NCBI RefSeq assembly: GCF_002575655.3
Contig: NC_053037.3
Span: 145,339,207-145,403,206, forward strand
Reading direction: 5' to 3'
Length of the DNA: 64,000 nucleotides
From: Aegilops tauschii subsp. strangulata
Taxonomy: Eukaryota > Streptophyta > Magnoliopsida > Poales > Poaceae
Made by a program: the position numbers and the translations under genes. Positions 23,188 to 34,767 of the stretch are shown piece by piece; positions within the stretch are counted from its first letter, which is position 1; each line of letters starts with the position of its first letter. Below the pieces are notes generated by a model that ran no database searches, was not told the origin of the DNA, and saw only the letters and a list, made by a program, of their open reading frames with translations.

Positions 23188-23937
23188 TTAGAACCACCAT
23201 GAGCAACGACATTGCCACCTTACTCGGACTCCTCGTCCACGTGCTCGACTTCGTCCTTGTCCCTCTTCCTCTTGGGCGATACTTCTTTGCTTGAACCGCA
23301 CTTGGCTCTTGCTCTTCATCCAACCCTTGTAGATGTTGAAACAAAGGTAGCCATCCATTGCAGCATAGTGGATGTGGTCTATATCTAGTACATTCCACTC
23401 CCATGCATGATGAAACTTGAACGGAGGTTTCCTCAGTGTACCGTACGAAGGATGAACCATGGCTCCTGCTAGGGTGAGCATTGAAGGCTGGTCACGGGAG
23501 GGCACCAGCCCTTTCTTCTGGAGGTCGAAGGGGTTGCCTACAACGAGGCCTATCTGACCCACGATTTCCTTGTCGTTCCTAAAGTCTACAGTAACGAATT
23601 TGACTCGGCCGCCCTTGAGGAACTTCTTAAATTCCTCGCACTCAACGTCGGCATGGCATATGTGGTAGACCAAGCATAAGTCATGCACGCAAACCTGGAT
23701 CATGGCGGGATTCTTCTTCTCTGCCTCCTTTAGATTCTTCTTGCTTCCCAGGACTGTGGTGTACTCAACATCTAGCCCAGCAACCCACTCATCATTTGAT
23801 TTTTCGAACATGCGTCTGAAGCGAGCAAGGCATCCTTTCACCATTGCGGAAGAACGGGTGTAGATGACGTCGAACTCATCACCGGTGATGGTTCTAACCT
23901 TGCACTCACCGCTGATCATGGATCTTTGGGACGCCAT
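23188..23937 (-). CDS. 3'-5' exonuclease-like protein (DEDDy, WRN-exonuclease-like fold), probable captured gene
   Basis: A 249-residue frame starts MASQRSMISG. It shows the three exonuclease motifs of the RNase H-like DEDDy family in order: GLDVEYT (Asp56, Glu58), FVTVDFRNDKEIV (Asp118 or Asp122) and IHYAAMDGYLCF (Tyr191-x3-Asp195). This family removes nucleotides from 3' ends of DNA or RNA using two metal ions. The C-terminus looks wrong in this frame (RSRARGRGVRVRW). Shifting one base near residue 210 gives an acidic/basic tail, SSKEVSPKRKRDKDEVEHVD, ending at 23220-23222, which looks more natural. A one-base indel is therefore likely. No intron is seen. It lies within the CACTA; whether it is expressed is unknown. 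Confidence 0.65.
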   Translation of the reverse strand: MASQRSMISGECKVRTITGDEFDVIYTRSSAMVKGCLARFRRMFEKSNDEWVAGLDVEYTTVLGSKKNLKEAEKKNPAMIQVCVHDLCLVYHICHADVECEEFKKFLKGGRVKFVTVDFRNDKEIVGQIGLVVGNPFDLQKKGLVPSRDQPSMLTLAGAMVHPSYGTLRKPPFKFHHAWEWNVLDIDHIHYAAMDGYLCFNIYKGWMKSKSQVRFKQRSIAQEEEGQGRSRARGRGVRVRWQCRCSWWF

Positions 23938-24249
23938 GGATTTGGGAGGAGGGCTAGGATTAGTGGAACTGCCGTAATGTGAAAGGACGGGACGACTAGG
24001 AGCGAACTGCCGTAATGTTAAAGGACGTCCGGGGATGAGTACGAGCGAGAACTGCCAGCGGTTTTTGTAAAAATGTTGAGTGGGGCATGCAAACGGTAGG
24101 GTAGTGGCTTGCCTGGTGGATAAATGGATTCATGCACAGTACTATGGGGGCCCAATTAGATGTCATGTCTACTCGACGCCCAATTAAATGGCTTTTGATG
24201 TCATGTCAAGCATCGGGAAAATTACAGGTGATACAAAGCTTTCCATTCT
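23938..24249. other. Upstream region of the exonuclease ORF, nothing else seen
   Basis: An internal near-repeat (gaactgccgtaatgt / aaaggacg) occurs at about 23966-24026. The region would carry the promoter of the minus-strand exonuclease ORF; I see no clear TATA box. Confidence 0.4.
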
Positions 24250-24425
24250 TCCATGATACGGGCTTCCGAGAGCCCTTGGATCTGAGATCGAACGGTTGCA
24301 TGGGGTGATTCTAGACCTATGGGTGAATATCCTATCCTGGAGGGTTATTCTGCAAATTTTCAGCAACTTAGCATGCGACCGTTCGATCTCAGATCTAAGG
24401 GTTGCCAGCAGCCTATATCATGGTC
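24250..24425. repeat. Imperfect palindrome / MITE-like hairpin
   Basis: The arms include ttggatctgagatcgaacgg (about 24278-24297) and its inverse ccgttcgatctcagatctaa (about 24379-24398), with outer ccatgata / tatcatgg. A transcript would fold into a hairpin of about 175 nt. No target duplication was identified. Confidence 0.65.
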
Positions 24426-24499
24426 GCGCCTACCACGACCGTCGCCTCGCTCGCGCGGTCGCGTCCTTGGAGATTTAACACGGTGCGTTAGGCTATCTG

Positions 24500-25050
24500 A
24501 TTTGGCATGTCATACATTATCATCACTTATACAACAAGGTTAGCTATAAGGTTGGCTATAAGATTATTATTTTACTTATCTCTATCTCTTTCTTCGTAGT
24601 ATTTATTGCATTTGCCAAGGAGTGACCTCTTCCAATGAAATGATAGTCTCAGGTCATTAAAAGCATGCACACCCCACATCTCTTATTGGTTGATATGTCA
24701 AGAAACAAGAAACGATGTATGCACCGCGCCTAAGTGTTTTGGGATTACTTGGTTTTCGTAAGATGACTTGCACACCTAGACGGAGTGAGTAATTAACTTG
24801 CCACATTAGACTTTATGCCTATGTTGCAGGCTTAGCACCTGTATGAGAAAGTACAATAGTGGGCTATAAGCCCGCTTACATGGCATTTTTGCATATGTGG
24901 AGGAAAGAGGCAAGGAAAAAGTGGAGGAGTGGGCTCTCATGCAAGAGCCAGCCTCTACATGGTGGAGCATTGGGAGAGGCACCTGTATACCATGGAGGTG
25001 GTCAGGAATCGGGAGACTCACGCCGGTCGTAGCGCCGTAGTTAAAATGAT
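24500..25050. other. MITE-like or intergenic sequence, no gene
   Basis: This contains words typical of small cereal DNA elements (ttggctataagattat; gtgggctataagcccgc), but I could not define both ends. Minus-strand ORFs have no motif. Confidence 0.4.
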
Positions 25051-25059
25051 AAAATGGCA

Positions 25060-25340
25060 AGTCAAATCATGGGCCCCACCTGTCCAGCAGTAACTCGATG
25101 TCAAATCACACAGCCCTACGTTTGCAGCAGCCTACTCCCTCATCTTCTCGCGTCTCTGTCGAACCGACTAGGCGGAACTGCCCCGCCTACCGCGCGGGAA
25201 AAGCCCCGCCCTCGACTTTTAAATAGTACAGTATACTAATATTGTATCCATGGATTGCGCCATGGAGCAAAGCCTCAAGAAAACGACGGTACACATGTAC
25301 GGAGTATACAGAATGCCCGTCGCTTTCGCGTGGCACCCCA
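25060..25340. repeat. Duplicated promoter-like segment, copy 2
   Basis: This is the same ordered blocks as 22140-22350 with extra insertions. It ends in atggattgcgccatggagca at 25249, from which a 59-codon frame (MDCAMEQSLKKTT...) runs to a TGA near 25428. That peptide is not recognised. Confidence 0.65.
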
Positions 25341-25682
25341 GACGGTCGGTCGGTCTGGCACGCCGCTCTCCGAATGGAACGCGGGTCATATTGTGTTTGC
25401 ACACACATGTTGTCTCCTTTGGGCAGTGAGGTTATGGTTTCTTATCATGTGGCGTTTTTCGTGTTATATGTTATAATCCGGTGCTTCAGATCAAAATGAC
25501 GACAACTGCGCCTCCGGGGCACATGCATGAAGACTTCTCGACAGTCATTAACGAGGTCAAGCCAGCTCCGGTAGACAAAAGAAAACTAGTACTCCACTAT
25601 ATAGGCAGGAGCGTCCGCGCTTGCTTGCTAGTGTTGCTCTCTTCACACTGTCTCGTCCTCTCCAGATCTAAACACGACAGCG

Positions 25683-25950
25683 GTGGCCACACTCTCTCTC
25701 TGCTCACCGCTGGTCACAGATCCAGCCGGATACTCTCTACCGGGGAAGGTGAGAAGGTGCAACGTTCATGCGGTCGTCCTGGCCGACGGCTCTTACCCAC
25801 TGCCGGCGCATCCCGACCAGCATGCCTTGCCGTTCTCTCCCAAGCACCGCTGGCTAGGGAGGGCCTCCGACCCCTTCTTCCTCGCTGCCGTAGTGTGGGC
25901 AGATCCGGCCTCCCGCCGCCCACCTATCGACATCCCGGCGACCCTCAGGT
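25683..25950 (+). CDS. Possible first exon of an unknown captured gene
   Basis: The frame MATLSLCSPLVTDPAGYSLP...PPIDIPATLR is GC-rich relative to its AT-rich surroundings and ends at cctcag/gtataac, a possible splice donor. About 55-60% of it is hydrophobic or small residues. An overlapping frame in the same strand is equally long, so which frame is real is not settled. No domain is recognised. Confidence 0.3.
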
Positions 25951-26339
25951 ATAACTTCCTTCGAAACCGGCGTTGCTCTACTTCCCGAGCTCCTGACGTC
26001 GCTGCATTTGTATCTTTTACTATTTCCCAGGCCCCCTCATAGATAGGATCGATCGGCTGTTCGAAAGCCACCTAAATTTTGACCATTAAGAGGTAAAAGT
26101 AGTTCATGCACTCGAATCTAGTAATACTTGGTTCAAACAAGGAAGAAAGGGGGTGGGGAAGATCTGTTACCTGAATCTAGGACTTGGTCGAAAGAGGAAA
26201 TAATGGGGGCGAAAAGTATCAGAGACTGGCTATCCAACTGGTCTCTTTGTCTAATAGGGAAATAAAGGGAAACACAGTACAAACTCAATATAAACCCGAT
26301 CTATTGGTTGAAAAAGGAAAGACATCATGTTCTGATGTT

Positions 26340-27900
26340 TGTTTCCCCGAGCCACTCTTATGTAATGCCACTGGTAAAATGTAGCAGTCGCACTGTTAAA
26401 AGTAAGGACACGTTAAACCAATGTTGTTTTCAATGTAATGCCTCTAGTAATATGAATCAATGGCACTTTTTTCATGTCCTGCTAAATTTCACATTAAGAT
26501 AAGTTGCTTCTTTTCGTTAGAAATGCAACTGTCCTAGTCCGCCTACTCTCTCATGCCCAAATACCGACTCTGTAGCAGCTGTTAATGTAATGTTGCTGGT
26601 AAAATGAAGCAATGGCACCATTAAAGTAATGTCGTATTTAACAGTTGTCATAGTTAATCCTAATTCCCACACTAATATCTAGCAATGCTGCTGCTTTAGA
26701 AATTGCTACTGTCCTTGTAGGATTGCCATTCAGGTAAGGAACATGCTTCTTTTCATTTGATGTATGTTTCATCACTTGTTTGTCACCCCCCTTTCCACCT
26801 TTTTTGTGCAAACAGAGACATACATTTCACGCTTGATCTTAGTTGAACTGCACAAATGATATCCAAATTATAGTTGAACATTCGAGGAGCTTCACAACCA
26901 ACCTTGATGTTGCTCAATTTAATTGCAACTAATGAAGATGAAGCTGTGTGGGTTTCGTTTTCTGATGGAAATGGATCCGGGGCTGAAGCCCTTTTCTTAA
27001 AAAACTGAAGAAGAAGCTGCTAGCTCATGGGACATTGCTTCATTTTAGGTGAACTGCACCAAAAGGCCCCATGAATTGAATCATCCATGTTGGTGACTTG
27101 TGTCATCCCTTCTATGATGGCATTGACTGCAGATATGGTTCCCATCACGAGGTATGTGGATTTTTGGTCTGACCGTTTGCCAAAGATCCTGCATGTTGAG
27201 TCTGCTCTTGTGCTACTGTTTTGGCACTGCCATGATAAAGCAGTAATGTTATTATTTTGCACCTTAACCTAGTGGCACTATTAATTTGAGGCAATGTTTT
27301 GGCACCGCTAGTGCCACCGATTTTTTATATATATATCGAAAGAGGGGGTTTCCTCGGATTTCATTAAAGAAACCCTACCATAGAGAACCATTATCCGACA
27401 ACATCTCAGTGTAAATGGGCAGTTATGCAACTACTACTACACTAGACTGAGTACTAGCAGGAGACAAGTTTGCCACATAAGCTAGGCAGGTAGGGGGAAG
27501 CAGCACCAGCTCGACGAAGTTTGGATTACAACCCAAATGCAACCACAGAAACATCAGGGGGGAAGATAGACCCAACTTCAGCATCCCAGTCTAAGCACCC
27601 CCGGCCTCCATCCTTGCAACGCACGGTACACCTCGTTTGCCACCTGCTCGACCCTAGTGCCACTGGTAAAATGAAGTAATAATACAGTTAAAATAGAGCA
27701 AGTGTCCTCTCTATCATTTCATTTCCAATGTAGATAAAGAAAATGCTTCTCTTTCTTAGTATATGTTTCATCAACTAGTCCCATTGTTAATGTTTAAGCG
27801 TTTTTGCAAATTGGGGTGCTTAATTTTAGTTGATCTGCACAAAAATAGAGATTGGAATGTCTCAAGGCCCCTCCTTGTACTACCGCTGTACACTGATGTT
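26340..27900. repeat. Degenerate tandem duplications (gccactggtaaaatgaag... and gttgaactgcacaaa... modules)
   Basis: The word gccactggtaaaatg(a/t)ag recurs at about 26365, 26590 and 27659. The words tatgtttcatca and agttga(a/t)ctgcacaaa recur at about 26765/26842, 27765/27830 and, beyond copia B, at 36610/36695. The region looks like several rounds of tandem duplication of an intron-exon-like segment followed by decay. Confidence 0.55.
27318..27653 (-). mobile_element. 5'-truncated LINE-type retroposon
   Basis: A 10-bp target duplication ctagtgccac flanks it (27308-27317 and 27654-27663). On the minus strand it ends ...taatgaaatccgagg...ctttcgatatatat followed by an A-run (tttttt on +), a typical LINE 3' end. 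Only about 330 bp remain, with no reverse transcriptase. It landed within one of the gccactgg repeats. Confidence 0.7.
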
Positions 27901-27916
27901 CATCACTGGCAGAAGG

Positions 27917-29654
27917 TGAAGGAAATATGCCCTAGAGGCAATAATAAAGTTATTATTTATTTCCTTATTTCATGATAAATGTTTATTATTCATGCTAGAA
28001 TTGTATTACCGGAAACATAATACATGTGTGAATACATGGACAAACAGAGTGTCACTAGTATGCCTCTACTTGACTAGCTCGTTGAATCAAAGATGGTTAA
28101 GTTTCCTAGCCATAGACATGAGTTGTCATTTGATTAACGAGATCACATCATTAGAGAATGATGTGATTGACTTGACCCATTCCGTTAGCTTAGCACTTGA
28201 TCGTTTAGTATGTTGCTATTGCTTTCTTCATGACTTATACATGTTCCTATGACTATGAGATTATGCAACTCCCGTTTACCGGAGGAACACTTTGTGTGCT
28301 ACCAAACGTCACAACGTAACTGGGTGATTATAAAGGTGCTCTACAGGTGTCTCCGAAGGTACTTGTTGGGTTGGCGTATTTCGAGATTAGGATTTTTCAC
28401 TCCGATTGTCGGAGAGGTATCTCTGGGCCCACTCGGTAATGCACATCACTATAAGCCTTGCAAGCATTGCAACTAATGAGTTAGTTGCGGGATGATGTAT
28501 TACAGAACGAGTAAAGAGACTTGCCGGTAACGAGATTGAACTAGGTATTGAGATACCGACGATTGAATCTCGAGCAAGTAACATACCGATGACAAAGGGA
28601 ACAACGTATGTTGTTATGCGATCTGACCGATAAATATCTTCGTAGAATATGTAGGAGCCAATATGGGCATCCAGGTCCCGCTATTGGTTATTGACCAGAG
28701 AGATGTCTCGGTCATGTCTACATAGTTCTCGAACCCGTAGGGTCCGCACGCTTAACGTTCGTTGACGATATAGTACTATGAGTTATGTATGTTGGTGACC
28801 GAATGTTGTTCGGAGTTTTGGATGAGATCACGGATATGACAAGGAACTCCGGAATGGTCCGGAAGTAAAGATTGATACGTGGATAGTAGTGTTTGATCTC
28901 CGGAAAGGTTTCGGAATCCATCGGAAGGGGTTTCGGATGTTTCCCAAAATGTTTGGGCACGAGAACACTTTATCTGGGCCAAAGGGGAAAGCCCACGAGG
29001 TTTTTGGAAAGCGCAAAAGGAAGTTTTGCGGAGTCCAGGGGCCAGACGCCGGGAACCCTGGCGTCTGGGTCCAGACGCCGGGAACCCTGGCGTCTGGGTC
29101 CAGACGCCGGGAACCCTGGCGTCTGGCCCTGGAGTCCGAGAAGGACTCTTGCCTTTCGGGTGAAACCGACTTTGTGGAGGCTTTTACTCCAAGTTTCGAC
29201 CCCAAGGCTCAACATATAAATAGAGGGGTAGGGCTAGCACCCAAGACACGTCAAGAAACACCAAGCCGTGTGCCGGCAACCCCGTCTCCTCTAGTTTATC
29301 CTCCGTCATAGTTTTCGTAGTGCTTACGCGAAGCCCTGCGAAGATTGTTCTTCACCAACACCGTCACCACACCGTCGTGCTGCCGGAACTCATCTACTAC
29401 TTCGCCCCTCTTGTTGGATCGAGAAGGCGAGGACGTCATCGAGCTGAACATGTGCAGAACTCGGAGGTGCCGTGCTTTCGGTACTTGGATCGGTCGGATC
29501 GTGAAGATGTACGACTACATCAACCGCATTGATATAACGCTTTCGCTTACGGTCTACGAGGGTACGTAGACAACACTCTCCCCTCTCGTTGCTATGCATC
29601 ACCATGATCTTGCGTGTGCGTAGGAAACTTTTGAAATTACTACGTTCCCCAACA
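27917..29654 (+). repeat. 5' LTR of copia B
   Basis: TATA-like TATAAATA lies at 29215-29222. Three head-to-tail copies of a 29-bp palindromic unit (ccagacgccgggaaccctgg plus cgtctgggt) lie at about 29042-29126. The 3' LTR has two, which accounts for the whole 29-bp length difference between the LTRs. Confidence 0.97.
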
Positions 29655-30915
29655 GTGGCATCCGAGCCTGGTTTTACGCGTAGATGTCATATGCACGAGT
29701 AGAACACAAGTGAGTTGTGGGCGATACAAGTCATACTGCTTACCAGCATGTCATACTTTGGTTCGGCGGTATTGTTGGATGAAGCGGCCCGGACCGACAT
29801 TACGCGTACGCTTACGCGAGACTGGTTTTATCGCCGTGCGATGCACACAGGTGACTAGCGGGTGTCAGTTTCTCCAACTTTAGTTGAACCGAGTGTGGCT
29901 ACGCCCGGTCCTTGCGAAGGTTAAAACAGCACCAACTTGACAAACTATCGTTGTGGTTTTGATGCGTAGGTAAGATCGGTTCTTGCTCAGCCCGTAGCAG
30001 CCACGTAAAACTTGCAACAACAAAGTAGAGGACGTCTAACTTGTTTTTGAAGGGCATGTTGTGATGTGATATGGTCAAGACGTGATGAGATATAAGTTGT
30101 TGTATGAGATGATCATGTTTTGTTGAAGTTATCGGCCACTAGCAAAAGCCTTATGGTTGTCTCTCTATTGCATAAGATGCAAGCGCCAAATAATTGCTTT
30201 AATTTATCGCTATGCGATAGCAATAGTTGCAAGAGCAATAGTTGGTGAGACGACCATGTGACGACACATTGATATAGATCAAGATGATGGAGATCATGGT
30301 GTCATGCCGGTGACGATGGAGATCATGACGATGCTTTGGAGATGGAGATCAAAGGCACAAGATGATGATGGCCATATCATGTCACATATTATGATTGAAT
30401 GTGATGTTTATGTTTTATACATCTTATTTTGCTTAGTTCGGCGGTAGCATTATAAGATGATCTCTCACTAAATTTGAAGATAAAAGTGTTCTCCCTGAGT
30501 ATGCACCGTTGCCAAAGTTCGTCGTGCCTAGACACCACGTGATGATCGGGTGTGATAAGCTCTACGTCCATCTACAACGGGTGCAAGCCAGTTTTTGCAC
30601 ACGCAGAATACTCAGGTTAAACTTGACGAGCCTGGCATATGCAGATATGGCCTCGCAACACTGAGACCAAAAGGTCGAGCGTGAATCATATAGTAGATAT
30701 GATCAACATAGTGATGTTCACCATTGAAAACTACTCCATTTCACGTGATGATTGGTTATGGTTTAGTTGATTTGGATCACGTGATCACTTAGATGATTAG
30801 AGGGATATCTATCTAAGTGGGAGTTCTTAAGTAATATGATTAATTGAACTTTAATTTATCATGAACTTAGTCCTGGTAGTATTAGCATATCTATGTTGTA
30901 GATCAATAGCTCGCG

Positions 30916-31620
30916 TTGTTGCTTCCCTATGTTTTATATATGTTCCTAGAGAAAACTAAGTTGAAAGATGATAGTAGCAATGATGCGGATTGGGTCCGTG
31001 ATCTGAGGTTTATCCTCATTGCTGCACAGAAGAATTATGTCCTTGATGCACCGCTAGGTGACAGACCTATTGCAGGAGCAGATGCAGATGTTATGAACGT
31101 TTGGCTAGCTCAATATGATGACTACTTGATAGTTTAGTGCACCATGCTTAATGGCTTAGAATCGGGACTTTAAAGACGTTTTGAACGTCATGGACCATAT
31201 GAGATGTTCCAGGAGTTGAAGTTAATATTTCAAGAAAATACCCGAGTTGAGAGATATGAAGTCTCCAACAAGTTCTATAGCTAAAAGATGGAGGAGAATA
31301 GCTCAAGCAGTGAGCATGTGCTCAGATTGTCTGGGTACTACAATCGCTTGAATCAAGTGGGAGTTAATCTTCCAGATAAAATAGTGATTGACAGAATTCT
31401 CTAGTCACCATCACCAAGTTACTAGAACTTCATGATGAACTATAATATGCAAGGGATAACGGAAACGATTCCCAAGCTCTTCGTGATGCTGAAATCGACG
31501 AAGGTAGAAATCAAGAAAAACATCAAGTGTTGATGGTTAACAAGACCAGACCACTAGTTTCAAGGGCAAAGGGAAGAAGGGGAACTTCAAGAAGAACGGC
31601 AAGCAAGTTGCTGCTCAAGT
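30916..31620 (+). pseudogene. Copia B gag remnant
   Basis: The frame opens with FLEKTKLKDDSSNDADWVRD and LDAPLGDRPIAGADADV, typical of Copia gag. It stops at a TAG (31135-31137) after DDYLIV and continues in the same frame with at least three more stops through RRFERHGPYEMFQELK and SGYYNRLNQVGVNLPD. The first TAG is shared with copias A and C. Confidence 0.8.
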
Positions 31621-32715
31621 GAAGAAGCCCAAGTCTGGACCTAAGCCTGAGACTGAGTGCTTCTACTGCAAAGGAACTGGTCACTGGAAGCGGAACTGCC
31701 CCAAGTATTTGGTGGATAAGAAGGATGGCAAAGTGAACAAATCTATATTTGATATACATGTTATTGATGTGTACTTTACTAGTGTTTATAGCAACCCCTC
31801 GGTATTTGATACTGGTTCAGTTGCTAAGAGTAGTAACTCGAAACGGGAGTTGCAGAATGAACAGAGACTAGTTAAGGGTGAAGTGACGATGTGTGTTGGA
31901 AGTGGTTCCAAGATTGATATGATCATCATCACATGCTCCCTATACTTTCGAGATTAGTGTTGAACCTAAATAAGTGTTATTTGGTGTTTGCGTTGAGCAT
32001 GAATATGATTTGATCATGTTTATTGCAATACGGTTATTCATTTAAGTTAGAGAATAATTGTTGTTCTGTTTACATGAATCAAACCTTCTATGGTCATACA
32101 CCCAACGAAAATGGTTCATTGGATCTCGATCACAGTGATACACATATTCATAATATTGAAGCCAACAGATGCAAAGTTAATAATGATAGTGCAACTTATT
32201 TGTGGCACTGCCGTTTAGGTCTTATTGGTGTAAAACGCATGAAGAAACTCCATGCTGATGGGCTTTTGGAATCACTTGATTACAAATCACTTGATGCTTG
32301 CGAACCATGCCTCTTGGGCAAGATGACTAAAACGCCGTTCTCCGGAACAATAGAGCGAGCAACAGATTTGTTGGAAATCATACATACTGATGTATGTGGT
32401 CCAATGAATATTGAGGCTCGTGGCGGGTATCATTATTTTCTGACCTTCACAAATGATTTGAGCAGATATGGGTATATCTACTTGATGAAACACAAGTCTG
32501 AAACATTTGAAAAGTTCAAAGAATTTCAGAGTGAAGTGGAGAATCATCGTAACAAAAATAAAAGTTTCTACGATATGATCGCAGAGAAAATATTTGAGTT
32601 ACGAGTTTGGCCTTCAATTAAAACAATGTGGAATAGTTTCACAAACTCATGCCACCTGGAACACCACAGCATAATGGTGTGTCCGAACGTCATAATCGTA
32701 CTTTATTGGATATAG
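31619..32715 (+). pseudogene. Copia B zinc knuckle, protease and integrase
   Basis: The frame at 31619-31957 has an intact CCHC knuckle (CFYCKGTGHWKRNC, 31658-31699) and a protease DTGS (Asp codon 31808-31810), then shifts. The frame at 32023-32715 has the pre-integrase HHCC (LWHCRLGLIGVKRMKKLH ... CEPC) and the integrase core start (IIHTDVCGPM ... LSRYGYIYLM). It then loses frame near 32560, before the second catalytic Asp. Confidence 0.85.
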
Positions 32716-32857
32716 TACAATCTATGATGTCTCTTACCGATTTACCACCATCGTTCTAGGGTTATGCATTAGAGACAGTTGCATTCACATTAAATAGGGC
32801 ACCATCTAATCCATTGAGACGACACCGTATGAACTATGGTTTGGCAAGAAACCTAAG

Positions 32858-34570
32858 TTGTCGTTTCTTAAAGTTTGGGGTTGTGGTGCTTATGTGAAAA
32901 AGTTTCATCCTGATAAGCTCAAACCCAAATCGGAAAAGTGCGTCCTCATAGGATACCCAAAAGTTACTGTTGGGTACACCTTCTATCACAGATCCGAAGG
33001 CAAGATATTCGCTGCTAAGAATGGATCCTTTCTAGAGAAGGAGTTTCTCTCGAAAGAAGTGAGTGGGAGGAAAGTAGAACTTGATGAGGTAACTGTACCT
33101 GCTCCCTTAATGGAAAGTAGTTCATCACAAAAATCTGTTCCTGTGACTCCTACACCAACTAGTAAGGAAGCTAATGATGATGATCATGTAACTTTAGATC
33201 AAGTTACTACCAAACCTCGTAGGTCAACCAGAGTGAGATCCACACCAGAGTGGTACGGTAATCCTATTTTGGAGGTCATGTTACTTGACCATGACGAACC
33301 TACGAACTATAAGGAAGCGATGATGAGCCCAGATTCCGCGAAATGCCTTGAGGCCATGAAATCTGAGATGGGATCCATGTATGAGAACAAAGTGTGGACT
33401 TTGATTGACTTGCCCGATGATTGGTGAGCCATTGAGATTAAATGGATCTTCAAGAGGAAGACGGACGCTGATAGTAGTGTTACTATCTACAAAGCTAGAA
33501 TTGTCGCAAAAGGTTTTCGACAAGTTCAAGGTGTTGACTACGATGAGAGTTTCTCACTCGTATCTATGCTTAAGTCTGTCTGAATCATGTTAGCAATTGC
33601 CGCATTTTATGAAATCTGGCAAATGGATAAACAAAACTCCATTCCTTAATGGATTTATTAAAAAAGAGTTGTATATGATGCAACCAGAAGGTTTTGTCAA
33701 TCCTAAAGGTGCTAAATGTGCAAGCTCCAGCGATCTATCTATGGACTGGTGCAAGCATCTCGGAGTTGGAATATACGCTTTGATGAGTTGATCAAAGCAT
33801 ATAGTTTTATACAGACTTGCGGTGAAGCCTGTATTTACAAGAAAGTGAGTGGGAGCACTAGAACATTTCTGATAAGTATATGTGAATGACATATTGTTGA
33901 TCGGAAATAATGTAGAATTATTCCGCAAAGCATAAAGGAGTGTTTGAAAGGAGTTTTTCAAAGAAAGACCTCGGTGAAGCTACTTACATATTCAGCATCA
34001 AGATCTATAGAGATAGATCAAGATGCTTGATAAGTTTTTTCAATAAGTACATACCTTGACAAGATTTTGAAGTAGTTCAAAATGGAACAGTCAAAGAAAG
34101 AGTTCTTGCCTGTGTTACAAGGTGTGAAATTGAGTAAGACTCAAAGCCCGACCGTGGCAGAAGATAGAAAGAGAATGAAAGTCATTCCCTATGCCTCGGC
34201 CATAGGTTCTATAAAGTATGCCGTGCTGTGTACCAGATCTATTGTATACCTTACCACTGAGTTTGGCAAGGGAGTACAATAGTGATCTTGGAGTAGATCA
34301 CTGGACAGCGGTCAAAAATTATCCTTAGTGGAATAAGGATATGTTTCTCGATTATGGAGGTGACAAAAGGTCTGTCGTAAAGGGTTACGTCGATACAAGT
34401 TTTTGACACTGATCCAGATGACTCTAAGTCTCAACCTGGATACATATTGAAAGTGGGAGCAATTAGCTAAAGTAGCTCCGTGCAGAGCATTATAGACATA
34501 GAAATTTGCAAAATACATACGAATCTGAATTTTGGCAGACCCGTTGACTAAGCTTCACTCACAAGCAAAA
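32858..34570 (+). pseudogene. Copia B integrase C-terminus, reverse transcriptase and RNase H
   Basis: The frame at 32858-33427 covers the post-integrase linker (SFLKVWGCGAYVKKFHPDKL ... EGKIFAAKNGSFLEKEFLS) and ends at the RT start (NKVWTLIDLPDD) with a TGA. Later pieces carry RT words (ELYMMQPEGFV). The polymerase box reads TAT GTG AAT GAC (33879-33890), i.e. YVND instead of YVDD, next to an extra base. A 6-nt deletion relative to copia A precedes it near 33610. RNase H remnants follow to the polypurine tract. Confidence 0.8.
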
Positions 34571-34767
34571 CATGATCACACCTTAGTACTCTTTGGGGGT
34601 TAATCACATAGAGATGTGAACTAGATTACTGACTCTAGCAAACACTTTGAGTGTTGGTCACATGACGATGTGAACTATGGGTGTTAATCACATGGTGATG
34701 TGAACTATTGATGTTAAATCACATGGCGATGTGATCTAGATTATTGACTCTAGTGCAAGTGGGAGAC

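Noticed and set aside
28889..29311. ORFs over the copia B 5' LTR (and the equivalent over the 3' LTR)
   Set aside because: They span LTR promoter sequence and the palindromic repeat on both strands; they do not correspond to a known retrotransposon protein.
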